A stretch of 64,000 nucleotides of DNA, from contig NZ_PEBH01000004.1 in NCBI RefSeq assembly GCF_008698235.1, forward strand, positions 133,493 to 197,492, in the 5' to 3' direction. This stretch comes from Bifidobacterium rousetti (GTDB lineage Bacteria; Actinomycetota; Actinomycetes; Actinomycetales; Bifidobacteriaceae). Shown here in pieces: positions 25,798 through 34,768 of this stretch. Numbering within the stretch: the first letter of the stretch is position 1; each line of letters starts with the position of its first letter. Under the pieces are notes generated by a model. It saw only the letters and a list, made by a program, of their open reading frames with translations, had not been told where the DNA came from and did no database searches. The translations under genes and the position numbers were made by a program.

Positions 25798-26727
25798 ATG
25801 ACTGCCGCAATCGCACAGAACGGGTCCGCCGCCAAGCCGGCGGGCCCTTCCGCTACTTCTTCATCGTCCGCCATCGCGCGGCATCGCAAGGAACTGGGCA
25901 CCTTCGCGGTGACCATCCCGTTCTTCGCGTACACGGCGTGCTTCCTGCTCGCCCCCACCGTGATCGTCATCATCGGCGCGTTCCAGACGCGTGACGGCGG
26001 CTTCACGCTCGCGAACTTCAACAAGCTCTTCGAGGCGAACACCGTCTCCGCGTTCGTCACGTCGATCCTCGTGTCCATCGCCTCGTCGGTGATCGGCGCC
26101 GTGGTCGGCGGCCTCGCCTCCTACGCGCTCGTCATCGGCTCCAAGCCGAACGGCCTGCTGCGCCGCATGGTCTCCGCGATCTCGTCCGTGCTCGCCCAGT
26201 TCGGCGGCGTCATGCTCGCGTTCGCGTTCATCGCGACGATCGGCATCAACGGCATCGGCACGATGCTCATCAAGACCGTGACCGGACTGACCGTCAACCC
26301 GAACTGGCTGAGCTCCCTGCCGGGCCTCGTGACCGTGTACTGCTACTTCCAGATCCCGCTGATGATCATCATCTTCCTGCCCGCGGTCGATTCGATCCGC
26401 CCGCAGTGGCGTGAGGCCTGCGAGTCGCTCGGCGGCAACACGTTCCAGTACTGGACGCGTGTGGCCCTGCCGATCCTCGCCCCCCGATTCATCTCCGCGT
26501 TCCTGCTGCTGTTCGCCTCCGCGTTCTCCGCGTACGCGACGGCCGCCGCCCTGTTCTCCCAGCGCTCGATCCTCGTGCCGCTGATGATCCAGGGCGCGAT
26601 GCGCAACGAGATGGACCCCAACCAGCAGGGCTTCGCCCAGGTGCTGGCATTCGCGATGATCATCGTCGTGGCCATCGTCATGCTGTTGAGCCACGCCGTG
26701 GAAAAGAGGGCCGGACGTTGGCAGTGA
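25798..26727 (+). CDS. ABC transporter permease 1
   Basis: A 309-residue inner-membrane permease of the binding-protein-dependent type. It has about six hydrophobic segments and the EAA-like loop EACESLGGNTFQYWTRVALPIL that docks on the ATPase. The start is ATG with only a weak purine stretch upstream. It overlaps the second permease by 10 bp, so the two are translationally coupled. Confidence 0.88.
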   Translation: MTAAIAQNGSAAKPAGPSATSSSSAIARHRKELGTFAVTIPFFAYTACFLLAPTVIVIIGAFQTRDGGFTLANFNKLFEANTVSAFVTSILVSIASSVIGAVVGGLASYALVIGSKPNGLLRRMVSAISSVLAQFGGVMLAFAFIATIGINGIGTMLIKTVTGLTVNPNWLSSLPGLVTVYCYFQIPLMIIIFLPAVDSIRPQWREACESLGGNTFQYWTRVALPILAPRFISAFLLLFASAFSAYATAAALFSQRSILVPLMIQGAMRNEMDPNQQGFAQVLAFAMIIVVAIVMLLSHAVEKRAGRWQ

Positions 26728-27593
26728 AATCAAACGAAACGCTTCAGCCGACCGGTCCCAAGCCGCCGCAGCTGCGCGCCGCGCGCATCCGCAAGCAGAG
26801 CGTCATCAAGTTCGTGATCCTGTTCGTCACGCTCGCGTTCCTGTTCGTGCCGCTGATCTCGATGCTCGTCTTCACTCTGCGTCACCCGCTGTCCGGACGC
26901 TGGTCCGCCGCGCCGTGGATCGCGATCTTCACCGGCAACGGCGAATCGCTCGGCGCCGACCTGACTGTGCTGTGGCAGGGCCTCGGCGCCTCGCTCGGCC
27001 TGTGCCTCGTGACCGTCGTCCTCATGCTGCTGCTCATGGTGCCGACCATGGTGATCGTGCACATCCGCTCCAAGGCGCTGGAACGCGCGATCGAATGGGT
27101 CGCGACCCTGCCGCTGACGATCCCCGCGATCGTGCTCGTCGTCGGCCTCGGCCCGATCTACCGCTGGCTGAGCTCCCAGGTGTTCGACACCAACCCGATC
27201 TGGCTGTGCTTCGCGTACGTCGTGCTCGTCATGCCGTTCGCCTTCCGCGCCATCGCCGTCGGCCTCAATTCGATCGACGTGAAGACCCTTGTCGAGGCGT
27301 CCCGTTCGCTCGGCGCCTCCTGGCCGAAGGTGTTCTTCCGCGTGATCATCCCGAACCTGTGGCAGTCGATCCTGTCCGCCAGCTTCATCTCCATCGCCGT
27401 CGTGCTCGGCGAATACACCGTGGCTTCGCTGCTCGGCCGCATGAACCTGCAGGTCGCGCTCTACCAGCTCGGCCAGTCCAACTCTCAGATCTCCACCGCC
27501 ATGTCGCTGCTCGCGCTGCTGTTCGGCGTGGTGCTGCTGGTCGCGCTCGACTTGATCTCCGAGCGCATGGCCAAATCCAAGGAAGGCAAGTAA
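26718..27593 (+). CDS. ABC transporter permease 2
   Basis: A 291-residue permease with about six membrane segments and the EAA-like loop VEASRSLGASWPKVFFRVIIPNL. The start is TTG 26718, with GAGGG 8 nt upstream; GTG 26724, which overlaps the previous stop as GTGA, is the alternative. It forms the heterodimeric channel with permease 1. Confidence 0.87.
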   Translation: MAVKSNETLQPTGPKPPQLRAARIRKQSVIKFVILFVTLAFLFVPLISMLVFTLRHPLSGRWSAAPWIAIFTGNGESLGADLTVLWQGLGASLGLCLVTVVLMLLLMVPTMVIVHIRSKALERAIEWVATLPLTIPAIVLVVGLGPIYRWLSSQVFDTNPIWLCFAYVVLVMPFAFRAIAVGLNSIDVKTLVEASRSLGASWPKVFFRVIIPNLWQSILSASFISIAVVLGEYTVASLLGRMNLQVALYQLGQSNSQISTAMSLLALLFGVVLLVALDLISERMAKSKEGK

Positions 27594-27598
27594 CTCCC

Positions 27599-28852
27599 AT
27601 GTCTCTCGCAGAACAGAACGTCTCCGGCGCATCCGCCGGTGTGCCGGCCGCTTCGGCCGCGCAGTCCGAGGACGCGTTCAAGAACGATCCGACCGCCACG
27701 CTCGAAGGCGTCAAGGGCAAGGATGTGACCAAGGCCGCCAAGGCCCTGCTCAAGGATTCCACCACCCGCGGCGGCGGCATCCAGATGCAGGACGTCGTCA
27801 AGATCTACCCGGGCGCCTCCACCCGCGCGCTCGACGACTTCAACCTCGACATCAAGCCCGGCGAGATGGTCGTGCTCCTCGGCGGCTCCGGTTGCGGCAA
27901 GTCCACCGCGCTGCGCTCCCTCGCGGGCCTCGAGGACATCCAGGGCGGCCGCATCCTCGTCGGCGGTCAGGACGTCACCGGCGTGCCGGTCAACAAGCGC
28001 GAGATGGCCATGGTGTTCCAGGCCTACTCGCTGTTCCCGCACATGACCGCCGTCGAAAACGTCGAGTTCGGTCTCGAGGTGCGTGGCGTCGGCAAGGACC
28101 AGCGTCGCAAGATCGCGATGGAGCAGCTCGAGCTCGTCGGTCTCGCCGATCAGGCCACCAAGTACACCCAGCAGATGTCCGGCGGCCAGCAGCAGCGCGT
28201 GGCCTTGGCCCGCGCCCTCGCGATCAAGCCGCGCGTGCTCCTGCTCGACGAGCCGCTCTCCGCCCTCGACGCGAAGGTGCGCGTGCAGCTGCGCGACGAG
28301 ATCCGCCGCATCCAGCTCAACACCGGCACTACCACCGTGTTCGTCACCCACGATCAGGAGGAGGCGCTGGCCGTCGCCGACCGCATCGGCGTCATGAACC
28401 ACGGCCGCATCGAGCAGATCGCCGCTCCGCAGGACCTCTACCAGCGTCCCGCCACCGAATACGTGGCGACGTTCATCGGTCTGACCAACCGCCTGCCCGG
28501 CGTTTCCAACGGCGACGAGGCGGTCGTGTTCGGCCAGCGCGTGCCGCTGCTGCCGAACTCCCGCAAGGGCGATCTGGTCACGGTGCTCGTGCGCCCGGAG
28601 AACCTGACGCTCGTGCGCGCCGGCGAATCCACCTCCAAGGTGGGCGAGCACGCCCGCGTCGAGGTGATCCACTTCCTCGGCGCCGTCGCGCGCGTCGACT
28701 GCGAGATCTCCACCGGCGAATACCAGCACTGGAACAAGGGCGAGCAGCTCAAGGTCACCGTGCAGCTGCCGGCGAACGAGCTGCCGGCCGGGCTCGTGCC
28801 CGGGGACGAGGTCGTCGTCGCGCCTCGCCCGGTGGCGGCGCTGGCCTGCTGA
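27599..28852 (+). CDS. ABC transporter ATP-binding protein
   Basis: 417 residues. Walker A GGSGCGKST, Q-loop MVFQAYSLFPHMTAVENV, signature MSGGQQQRVALARA, Walker B VLLLDEPLSALD and switch His THDQEE are all intact. A TOBE-type domain follows, as in PotA/MalK-type importers. About 60 extra residues precede the ABC core, rich in Ala, Lys and Asp; this is longer than usual. It starts 5 bp after permease 2 and is the last gene of the operon. Confidence 0.92.
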   Translation: MSLAEQNVSGASAGVPAASAAQSEDAFKNDPTATLEGVKGKDVTKAAKALLKDSTTRGGGIQMQDVVKIYPGASTRALDDFNLDIKPGEMVVLLGGSGCGKSTALRSLAGLEDIQGGRILVGGQDVTGVPVNKREMAMVFQAYSLFPHMTAVENVEFGLEVRGVGKDQRRKIAMEQLELVGLADQATKYTQQMSGGQQQRVALARALAIKPRVLLLDEPLSALDAKVRVQLRDEIRRIQLNTGTTTVFVTHDQEEALAVADRIGVMNHGRIEQIAAPQDLYQRPATEYVATFIGLTNRLPGVSNGDEAVVFGQRVPLLPNSRKGDLVTVLVRPENLTLVRAGESTSKVGEHARVEVIHFLGAVARVDCEISTGEYQHWNKGEQLKVTVQLPANELPAGLVPGDEVVVAPRPVAALAC

Positions 28853-28905
28853 CGGCGGTTTCTACCTGCCAACCGGTTCCGGTTTGTTCGGTTCCGGCGG
28901 TGACC

Positions 28906-28993
28906 GCGGGGGGATGGCGATTCTCTGTTCGGGACACACTCAAGGCCGTTCGGCCAAGCCTACGGTCCCGAACAGAGAATCGCCATCCCCCGC
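28906..28993. repeat. GGAC/GTCC palindromic element, copy B
   Basis: An 88-bp palindrome. Outer arms begin GCGGGGG and continue GGCGATTCTCTGTTCGGGAC, matched by GTCCCGAACAGAGAATCGCC. The core ACACTCAAGGCCGTTCGGCC, then AAGCCTACG, is identical to that of copy C. It lies at the convergent ABC operon/DUF2975 junction. Confidence 0.87.
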
Positions 28994-29086
28994 TCGTTTT
29001 ATCGGGGATGTTGCGTCCGGTTACCGTTGGATGTGAGTTGCTCTGGTGGGTTGCGGACGGTATGGAGACTGTTGGCGTCCGGTTGG

Positions 29087-29554
29087 TTAGGGACGAGGGG
29101 TGCTGGCGGGGGTTGGACGCAGGTCGTGGAGTCGGGCGGTGAAGAGGGCCGCCGTGACTAGGCCGAGGGCGCTCAGGAGGGCGGCGGAGGTGAGGATCGT
29201 GAAGTGCATGAGTCCGGTCGTGGCCCAGAAGACGACGAACGCGACCAGCATGTAGCCCGTCAGGGCGAGCAGGGTGGTTCGGGTGATGCGCAGGCGCGTC
29301 GTCAGGGACCTGTCGCTCATGCGGGTGATGGGTGCGCAGCAGATGGCGACGGTTTCGACCTCGACGACGAGGAGCAGGATCGTGCCGATGATGATCGAGG
29401 CGGTGATGAACGGCTGGATGAATGCGATTTCCGGCCAGTTGCGGAATCCCTCGGCGACTGTCTCGTGGATCACGGCGACGGCGAGCAGTGTGATGAGAGC
29501 GGCGGCGAATTGCAGGATACCGACGAGAGCCTTGCGGACGGTTGCGGATTCCAT
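29087..29554 (-). CDS. DUF2975-like small membrane protein
   Basis: A 155-residue protein with four hydrophobic segments (about residues 12-30, 45-68, 95-115 and 120-140) and a short C-terminal tail rich in Pro and Thr. The layout resembles DUF2975 proteins, whose role is not established. GAAAGGAACC precedes the start. A three-site CGATATCG-like array lies just upstream and probably controls it; no regulator gene is adjacent, although DUF2975 genes often have an XRE-type partner. Confidence 0.6.
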   Translation of the reverse strand: MESATVRKALVGILQFAAALITLLAVAVIHETVAEGFRNWPEIAFIQPFITASIIIGTILLLVVEVETVAICCAPITRMSDRSLTTRLRITRTTLLALTGYMLVAFVVFWATTGLMHFTILTSAALLSALGLVTAALFTARLHDLRPTPASTPRP

Positions 29555-29593
29555 GGCGGTTCCTTTCGACAGGAATCTCGTAAATTGATATAA

Positions 29594-29629
29594 GCATATC
29601 GTATTTCGATATCGTATTTCGATATGCTT
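29594..29629. promoter_or_regulatory. Triple CGATATCG-type operator
   Basis: AGCATATCG, TATTT, CGATATCG, TATTT, CGATATGCT: three palindromic half-overlapping sites at 13-bp spacing, symmetric overall in the outer arms. It lies 40 bp upstream of the DUF2975 start. Confidence 0.6.
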
Positions 29630-29636
29630 GGCATCG

Positions 29637-29664
29637 AAAAAATGCCGGGATGATGTCCCGGCAT
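29637..29664 (-). terminator. Terminator of mscS
   Basis: Read on the minus strand: ATGCCGGGA-catca-TCCCGGCAT followed by T5. The 9-bp stem is perfect. It lies about 100 bp after the mscS stop and stops that transcript before the DUF2975 promoter. Confidence 0.85.
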
Positions 29665-29762
29665 CGCGTGTGGGTTCTGGACCCACTACCTTTCAGGCAA
29701 CCTCTCAGACCCGCGTTGCAGGCCAGCTTGTCCGCGAGTGAAGCGACGCTACAAGCTACGCG

Positions 29763-30554
29763 TCACTCGGAGATGCCGCCGTCGGTGACGAGGTAGTCGG
29801 CGGAGGCGAGGGCGCGGGCGGCCTTGTCCTTGACGGTCGAGAGGAACACGCCTTCGCGGGCGAACAGGAGGATCTGGCCTTCGGTGCCGTAGGGCGAGAA
29901 TCCGGTGAACTTGACCAGTGGAGGATTGTCCGGCTGGGTGAGGTCCGCGGTGGCCTCGGTCACGCGCTTGAGCATGTCGCGGCTCACGGCCTCCGGATCG
30001 CTGCCGCCCTTGACCGTGAACGGCACGGAGACGGATCCTTCGGATGCGGCCGTGAGTTTGGTCAGCGACGCCGTGTTGAGCACCGAGTTCGGAATCACCA
30101 TGCGATCGCCCGAACGGGTTTCGATCACCGTGTGACGCCAGGTGATGTCCACGACCGTGCCGGTCACGCCTTGGATGGTGATCGGATCTCCGGGCTGGAT
30201 CACGCGCCCGACCATCAGCCCGAAACCGCCGATCACGTTCGCGATCGTGTCCTTCAGTCCGAAGGAGAGCGCGACACCACCGACGCCGAGCGCGGTGACC
30301 AGCGTCGTCGGATCGATGCCGAACACTGGCTTGAGCACCATGCCCGCGGCGAGGCACCACAGCACCACACGGATCAGGTTGACGAAGATCGACGCGCTCG
30401 GGATCGGCACCTGCGAATTGCCGAGGATCTTGCGCACCACACGCCGTAGCACGCGGTCCGCGATCGCCGCCACGACCAGTACGATCAGCAGCCAGATCAG
30501 CTTGCTCGCGTTCGCGTGGAACCAAGCCACCATCATCTCATTGAAATCAGTCAT
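29763..30554 (-). CDS. mscS: Small-conductance mechanosensitive channel
   Basis: A 263-residue MscS-family channel. The pore helix reads TLVTALGVGGVALSFGLKDTIANVIGG, and the beta domain carries PGDPITIQGVTGTVVDITWRHTVIET. About three membrane segments lie in the first 110 residues. It opens under hypo-osmotic shock to release solutes. I choose ATG 30554 because TATGGT lies 6 nt upstream (leaderless). A longer frame to 30656 would run into palindrome C. Confidence 0.92.
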   Translation of the reverse strand: MTDFNEMMVAWFHANASKLIWLLIVLVVAAIADRVLRRVVRKILGNSQVPIPSASIFVNLIRVVLWCLAAGMVLKPVFGIDPTTLVTALGVGGVALSFGLKDTIANVIGGFGLMVGRVIQPGDPITIQGVTGTVVDITWRHTVIETRSGDRMVIPNSVLNTASLTKLTAASEGSVSVPFTVKGGSDPEAVSRDMLKRVTEATADLTQPDNPPLVKFTGFSPYGTEGQILLFAREGVFLSTVKDKAARALASADYLVTDGGISE

Positions 30555-30627
30555 ACGCCCACCATAACCGGGCAAACCGGCGACAGACGCGCACCGCCCG
30601 AAGAAATGCTGTGAAGAACGCGGAACG

Positions 30628-30708
30628 TGGAGTGGGATTTCCTGTTCAGGACACACTCAAGGCCGTTCGGCCAAGCCTACGGTCCCGAACAGGAAATCCC
30701 ACTCCACG
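30628..30708. repeat. GGAC/GTCC palindromic element, copy C
   Basis: 81 bp. The core from GGAC to GTCC is the same as in copy B, but the perfect arms differ from it (GTGGAGTGGGATTTCC and onward to CTGTTC, 21 bp each side). It is placed between the aspA stop and the mscS start. Confidence 0.87.
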
Positions 30709-30725
30709 CGGTCGCAGGATAATCC

Positions 30726-32264
30726 TCACTCCTGATGCTCGCGGCAGGTCTGGCCGAGGCCGCGGGCGAGGCGGATCGGATCGAGGATCTTGTCGAGCTG
30801 GTCCGCGGGCAGATCGGTCTGCTCGCCGGCGATCTCGCGCACCGTGCGACCGGTGCGCACCGCCTCGGCGGCGATCGCCGAACCCTTCTCGTAGCCGATG
30901 TAGTGGTTGAGCGCGGCCGCGATCGACGGCGACGTCTCCGCGTGCGCGCGTCCGATCTCGGTGTGCACGACGATGCCTTCGACGCAGTTGACGCGGAACG
31001 TGTCCATCGCGTTGGTGAGCAGCGCCATGCCGGAGAGGATCTCGTGCACCATCACCGGGTCGAAGGCGTTCAACTGCAGCTGGCCTTCGGCGACGGCCCA
31101 GTTGACGGTCACGTCCATGCCGAACACCATGAAGCAGCACTGGTTGACGCACTCCGGGATCACCGGGTTGACCTTCGCGGGCATGATGCTCGAACCCGCC
31201 TGACGCGCCGGCACGTCGAGGTCGTTGAAGCCGGCGCGCGGGCCGGAGTTGAGCAGTCGCAGATCGTCGGCCGCCTTCTTCAGGTGCACGGCGAGGTTCT
31301 TGAGCGCGGCGGAGGTCGCCACGTACGCGCCCATGTCGGTCATCGCGGCCACCGGGTCGGGCGCGGCCGTGATCGGCAGACCGGTGATGCGCGCCAGATG
31401 CTCGGTGGCGGACTTGCGGAAGCGCAGATCGGCGCAGATGCCGGTGCCGATCGCGGTGGCGCCGAGGTTCAGCTGCGCGAGCTGCGGCACGAGCCGTTCG
31501 AAGCCGGCCAGATCGGACTTGAGCAGCGTCGCGAAGGCGTGGAACTCCTGGCCGAAGGTCATCGGCACGGCGTCCTGCAGCTGCGTGCGGCCGATCGTCA
31601 CGTCGTTGATGTGCTTGTCGGCGAGATCGTGGAACGCCTGCGCGAGTCGCTTCGTCGACTCGGCGAGCGGGTGGATCGCGTCGATCAGCGCGAGCTTGCA
31701 GGCCGCCGGATACGTGTCGTTGGTCGACTGCGACTCGTTGACGTCGTCGTTCGGATGGATGTACGCGTAGTCGCCGCGCCTGTGGCCGGCGAGTTCGAGC
31801 GCGCGGTTGGCGATCACCTCGTTCATGTTCATGTTCGACGAGGTGCCGGCGCCGCCCTGCATCACATCCACCGGGAATTGGTCGGCGAGTTTGCCGGCTT
31901 CGATCTCGAGGCACGCCTCGCGGATGAGCCGCGCCTTGTCCTTGTCGAGGATGCCCAGTTCCTCGTTCGCGCTCGCGCAGGCGCGCTTGACCGTCGCGAA
32001 CGCGCGGATCAGCTCCGGATGCGACGAGTCGGCGATGCCGGAGACCGGGAAGTTGCTGATCGCGCGCTGCGTGTGGATGCCCCAGTACACGTCGTCCGGC
32101 ACAGGCAGTTCGCCGATGCAGTCGTGTTCGATGCGGGTGCGGTGCTCGCCGCCGAGCGCGGCGCCGGTCGTCTTGTCGGCCAGTTGCGCGGTGTAGGGCG
32201 CGGAAGTCGCGGTTGTCGCGGATGCCGTGGCCTTGGGATCGATGTTCGAATCGTTGTTCGTCAT
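30726..32264 (-). CDS. aspA: Aspartate ammonia-lyase
   Basis: 512 residues of the fumarase/aspartase superfamily. The signature loop GSSIMPAKVNPVIPE carries the catalytic serine; GGAGTSSNMNMNEVIANRA and NDDVNESQSTNDTYPAA are the other active-site segments. The first segment and the overall match favour aspartase over fumarase C, and bifidobacteria lack a full TCA cycle. The N-terminal 40 residues are low complexity (Thr, Ala, Ser). The start could be 32276 (MMGS...) instead; GATGAT 7 nt before 32264 fits the leaderless pattern only loosely. Confidence 0.86.
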   Translation of the reverse strand: MTNNDSNIDPKATASATTATSAPYTAQLADKTTGAALGGEHRTRIEHDCIGELPVPDDVYWGIHTQRAISNFPVSGIADSSHPELIRAFATVKRACASANEELGILDKDKARLIREACLEIEAGKLADQFPVDVMQGGAGTSSNMNMNEVIANRALELAGHRRGDYAYIHPNDDVNESQSTNDTYPAACKLALIDAIHPLAESTKRLAQAFHDLADKHINDVTIGRTQLQDAVPMTFGQEFHAFATLLKSDLAGFERLVPQLAQLNLGATAIGTGICADLRFRKSATEHLARITGLPITAAPDPVAAMTDMGAYVATSAALKNLAVHLKKAADDLRLLNSGPRAGFNDLDVPARQAGSSIMPAKVNPVIPECVNQCCFMVFGMDVTVNWAVAEGQLQLNAFDPVMVHEILSGMALLTNAMDTFRVNCVEGIVVHTEIGRAHAETSPSIAAALNHYIGYEKGSAIAAEAVRTGRTVREIAGEQTDLPADQLDKILDPIRLARGLGQTCREHQE

Positions 32265-32333
32265 ACTTCCCATCATCCCGTGCGGCGGCGCGAAACGCCA
32301 TGCTGATCGTGTGATTCGGCTCTGTGAGAAAGG

Positions 32334-32975
32334 TTACTGCTGCTTGTTGAAGATGCGATTCCAGTAGTCGAGCATGTTCTCCTTGGACATCGACAGGTAG
32401 ATGCCGAGGGCGAGCACGGCGATGTCCTCGTTGAGCAGGTCCTTGATCGAGGCCGACTGGCGCAGCTCGGGCCAGCGTCGCAGCACCGTGAGCAGACCGC
32501 CGACGGTGAAATCGAGCATCAGATCGGTTTTGAGGTCGATGTGCTCCGGGTCGAGCTCGAGCATCTCCATCAGCGACAGGCGTTCGAAGTCACGCAGCGA
32601 TTCGACCAGTTCGGGGGAGCTGTGCGGGCCGGCGAGCATCGCGAGGCGGTTGAGTCGCTCGCGTTCGCGCGGCGTGCTGATGAACTGGGTGACGTGCTTG
32701 CGCCACTGCTCCTTGATGTCGACGCCGTTGCCGGGGTTCGGCGGCACCTCCTGCATCAGCGGGGAGGTCTTGATCTCCGCGAGGATCGCGGCGTCGGCCA
32801 GCTCCGGCAGCCCGGAGAAGTGGTAGTAGAACGAGTTGCGGTTCACCTGTGCCTTGCGCACGACGTCGGTGACGGTGATGCGCCGGTATTCGCGATCCGC
32901 GAGCAGCTCCCAGAACGCGTCCTCCATGCGCTGCTTGGCGGGCGGGATGTTCGAGTCCCTGCGTGGACGTGGCAT
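32334..32975 (-). CDS. TetR-like transcriptional regulator
   Basis: 213 residues. The N-terminal helix-turn-helix reads REYRRITVTDVVRKAQVNRNSFYYHFSGLPEL, and the C-terminal domain resembles TetR_C7/DhaS-type regulators. AAAGGGAGG precedes the ATG. The targets may be its own promoter and the neighbouring DUF2974 or aspA genes, all on the minus strand. Confidence 0.87.
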   Translation of the reverse strand: MPRPRRDSNIPPAKQRMEDAFWELLADREYRRITVTDVVRKAQVNRNSFYYHFSGLPELADAAILAEIKTSPLMQEVPPNPGNGVDIKEQWRKHVTQFISTPRERERLNRLAMLAGPHSSPELVESLRDFERLSLMEMLELDPEHIDLKTDLMLDFTVGGLLTVLRRWPELRQSASIKDLLNEDIAVLALGIYLSMSKENMLDYWNRIFNKQQ

Positions 32976-33029
32976 GATGACGGCCTCCCTTTCGCGTGAT
33001 TGGCGTCGCGTGGTATCGGTGGTATTGAT

Positions 33030-33078
33030 TTATTGGACATGCTGTTGAGACGACTTGTTTGGACAGTATAACCAATAA
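33030..33078. promoter_or_regulatory. Inverted repeat and promoter upstream of tetR-like gene
   Basis: TTATTGG at 33030 and CCAATAA at 33072 form an inverted pair 42 bp apart. On the minus strand, TATACT (33070-33065) is a good -10 box adjoining the right arm, giving a leader of about 80 nt. A candidate autoregulatory site. Confidence 0.45.
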
Positions 33079-33111
33079 GGTGACATGTTGGAAGGGGTGG
33101 GCCGGGTGCGG

Positions 33112-34368
33112 CTACCGCTTGCTGTTGCGAGCGATCGTGGCCTTGACGAGGATCGCGACAGCCTCCAACAGGTGCTTGCGGTCCTGCGCGGACAGGCCCA
33201 GCATCGACCCGATCATCGCGGGGATCGAACCGGGGAAGCCGGCGATCACCTCGGAGAACGTCGTCGCGCCGTTCGCGTGCAACACCGCGAACAGGGCGTC
33301 CACCGCCCGTTCGCGCTGCTCGACCGTCAGCCCCTGCATCCAGTTGTTCAGCGACTCGTTGAACAACTGGGAGCTTGCCGACAGATCCGGCTCCGAGACG
33401 AAATGATCGCCCTCCACCTGCCAGGAGAACGTGAAATGCTGCATGATGCCGTCCGAATCGGACGTGACCACACGGCACGGCTCCGGCGTCTCGAAGATCT
33501 GCCCGACGATCGACGAACTCGGCACGATCTTCGTCACCTTCGGCTGGATGTCGAGATACTGGCGTGACGTGACCACGTTCGGCGGGAATCCCGGACCGTC
33601 GAGCGAATAGACGTGACGGATGCGGCTCTGCACCTGGTCGGTCGCGTTCATCGCCGCGTACACCGCCAGATTGCCGCCCTTCGAATGGCCGGTCAGGACG
33701 ATGTTCCCACGCCACAGGCGGGCCACCATGTCGAGGTACGCGCTCGCCGCCCGCTGTGCCGGCACCGGGTACTGGAAGGCCATGTTGAAGTCCTCCTTCC
33801 AGCCGATGAGCGAGTCGTCGGTGCCCCGGAAGGAGATGACCAGCGTGCCGCCGCGCGTCGGGTCCTTGACGCGCGGTTTGCCGTTCCAGCCGCGGCCGTC
33901 GGGCAGCATGAACGTCATCGCGGCGAACTGCGTCTGCTCGCCGGGGTTCACATGCTCGACCGCCGCGCCGAGGTGTGTGGCGGCGAATCGCGGCGAATCG
34001 GCCACGGCGTCGAAGAAGTCGTGCGTCCTGTTCGGATCGACCAGACCGACCATCTGCGTGTCGAGGTCGTCGGCCTCAGTGCCCTCGCCGTCGTGCAACG
34101 ACGCCTTCGCCTCGGCGAGCGTGACCGAGTCGAACGGCTCGCGCACGAGCCCCTTGAGCCACGCCCACGGGTGATCCGGCTCGAAGGCGCGCAATCTGGC
34201 GGGGAAGGAGGTCTCGCGATCCTCGTCGAGCGTGATCGTGGGGGAGAAGGCGGTCACGTCCTCGTAGGAGAGCGAGGAGAAGACGAGGGCGTCGATCTCG
34301 TTGAACGGCGCGTCCGGGTCGGTGAACGGCCGTCGTTCCGTCTTGACGTAGTCGAACACGTTGGTCAT
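33112..34368 (-). CDS. DUF2974 lipase-like protein
   Basis: A 418-residue alpha/beta-hydrolase-like protein. GHSKGGN supplies a nucleophile serine (S229) in the lipase-type elbow, and VISFRGTDD matches the lipase_3/DUF2974 oxyanion region. The acid and His residues are not assigned. No signal peptide is seen, so it is probably cytoplasmic. AAAGGAGG precedes ATG 34368; an in-frame ATG at 34398 lies further upstream without support. Such proteins are common in bifidobacteria, and the substrate is unknown. Confidence 0.78.
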   Translation of the reverse strand: MTNVFDYVKTERRPFTDPDAPFNEIDALVFSSLSYEDVTAFSPTITLDEDRETSFPARLRAFEPDHPWAWLKGLVREPFDSVTLAEAKASLHDGEGTEADDLDTQMVGLVDPNRTHDFFDAVADSPRFAATHLGAAVEHVNPGEQTQFAAMTFMLPDGRGWNGKPRVKDPTRGGTLVISFRGTDDSLIGWKEDFNMAFQYPVPAQRAASAYLDMVARLWRGNIVLTGHSKGGNLAVYAAMNATDQVQSRIRHVYSLDGPGFPPNVVTSRQYLDIQPKVTKIVPSSSIVGQIFETPEPCRVVTSDSDGIMQHFTFSWQVEGDHFVSEPDLSASSQLFNESLNNWMQGLTVEQRERAVDALFAVLHANGATTFSEVIAGFPGSIPAMIGSMLGLSAQDRKHLLEAVAILVKATIARNSKR

Positions 34369-34661
34369 GGACGCGCCTCCTTTCGGGCTTCGCCTCAATA
34401 CTAGTCGGGGAGGGGCGGCTTGCCTCTCGGATAAAACCGCGGGTTTCGTGTGATATTCGGCGGATACCGGGGGATTGTGCGGTTGTCCCGGAGTGACGGA
34501 GGGTGCCGCCGTGCCCGAGAAGGGGGTCTCGGGGGTCGGTCTGGGGATCTGCTTGTGGTCGGCGGGGAATCGCCCGAAAACCGGCGCGACACGCCGAGGA
34601 TGCGAGGTGGTGGAATGTCGTGTATATTATCCCCCTGTTGCTTCGCTTCGAGCGTTGCACT

Positions 34662-34734
34662 GCGGACATAGCTTAGTTGGTAAAGCGCAACCTTGCCAAG
34701 GTTGAGACCGCGGGTTCGAGTCCCGTTGTCCGCT
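34662..34734 (+). tRNA. tRNA-Gly (anticodon GCC)
   Basis: The acceptor GCGGACA/TGTCCGC, anticodon stem CAACC/GGTTG with loop TTGCCAA (anticodon GCC), and T arm GCGGG-TTCGAGT-CCCGT all fold. Discriminator T; CCA is not encoded. The 34399-34661 gap upstream holds no gene; TATATT at 34623 may be its -10 box. Confidence 0.95.
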
Positions 34735-34768
34735 CTCGGAAAGCCGGTTTCGGCTGGATGAATGACCC

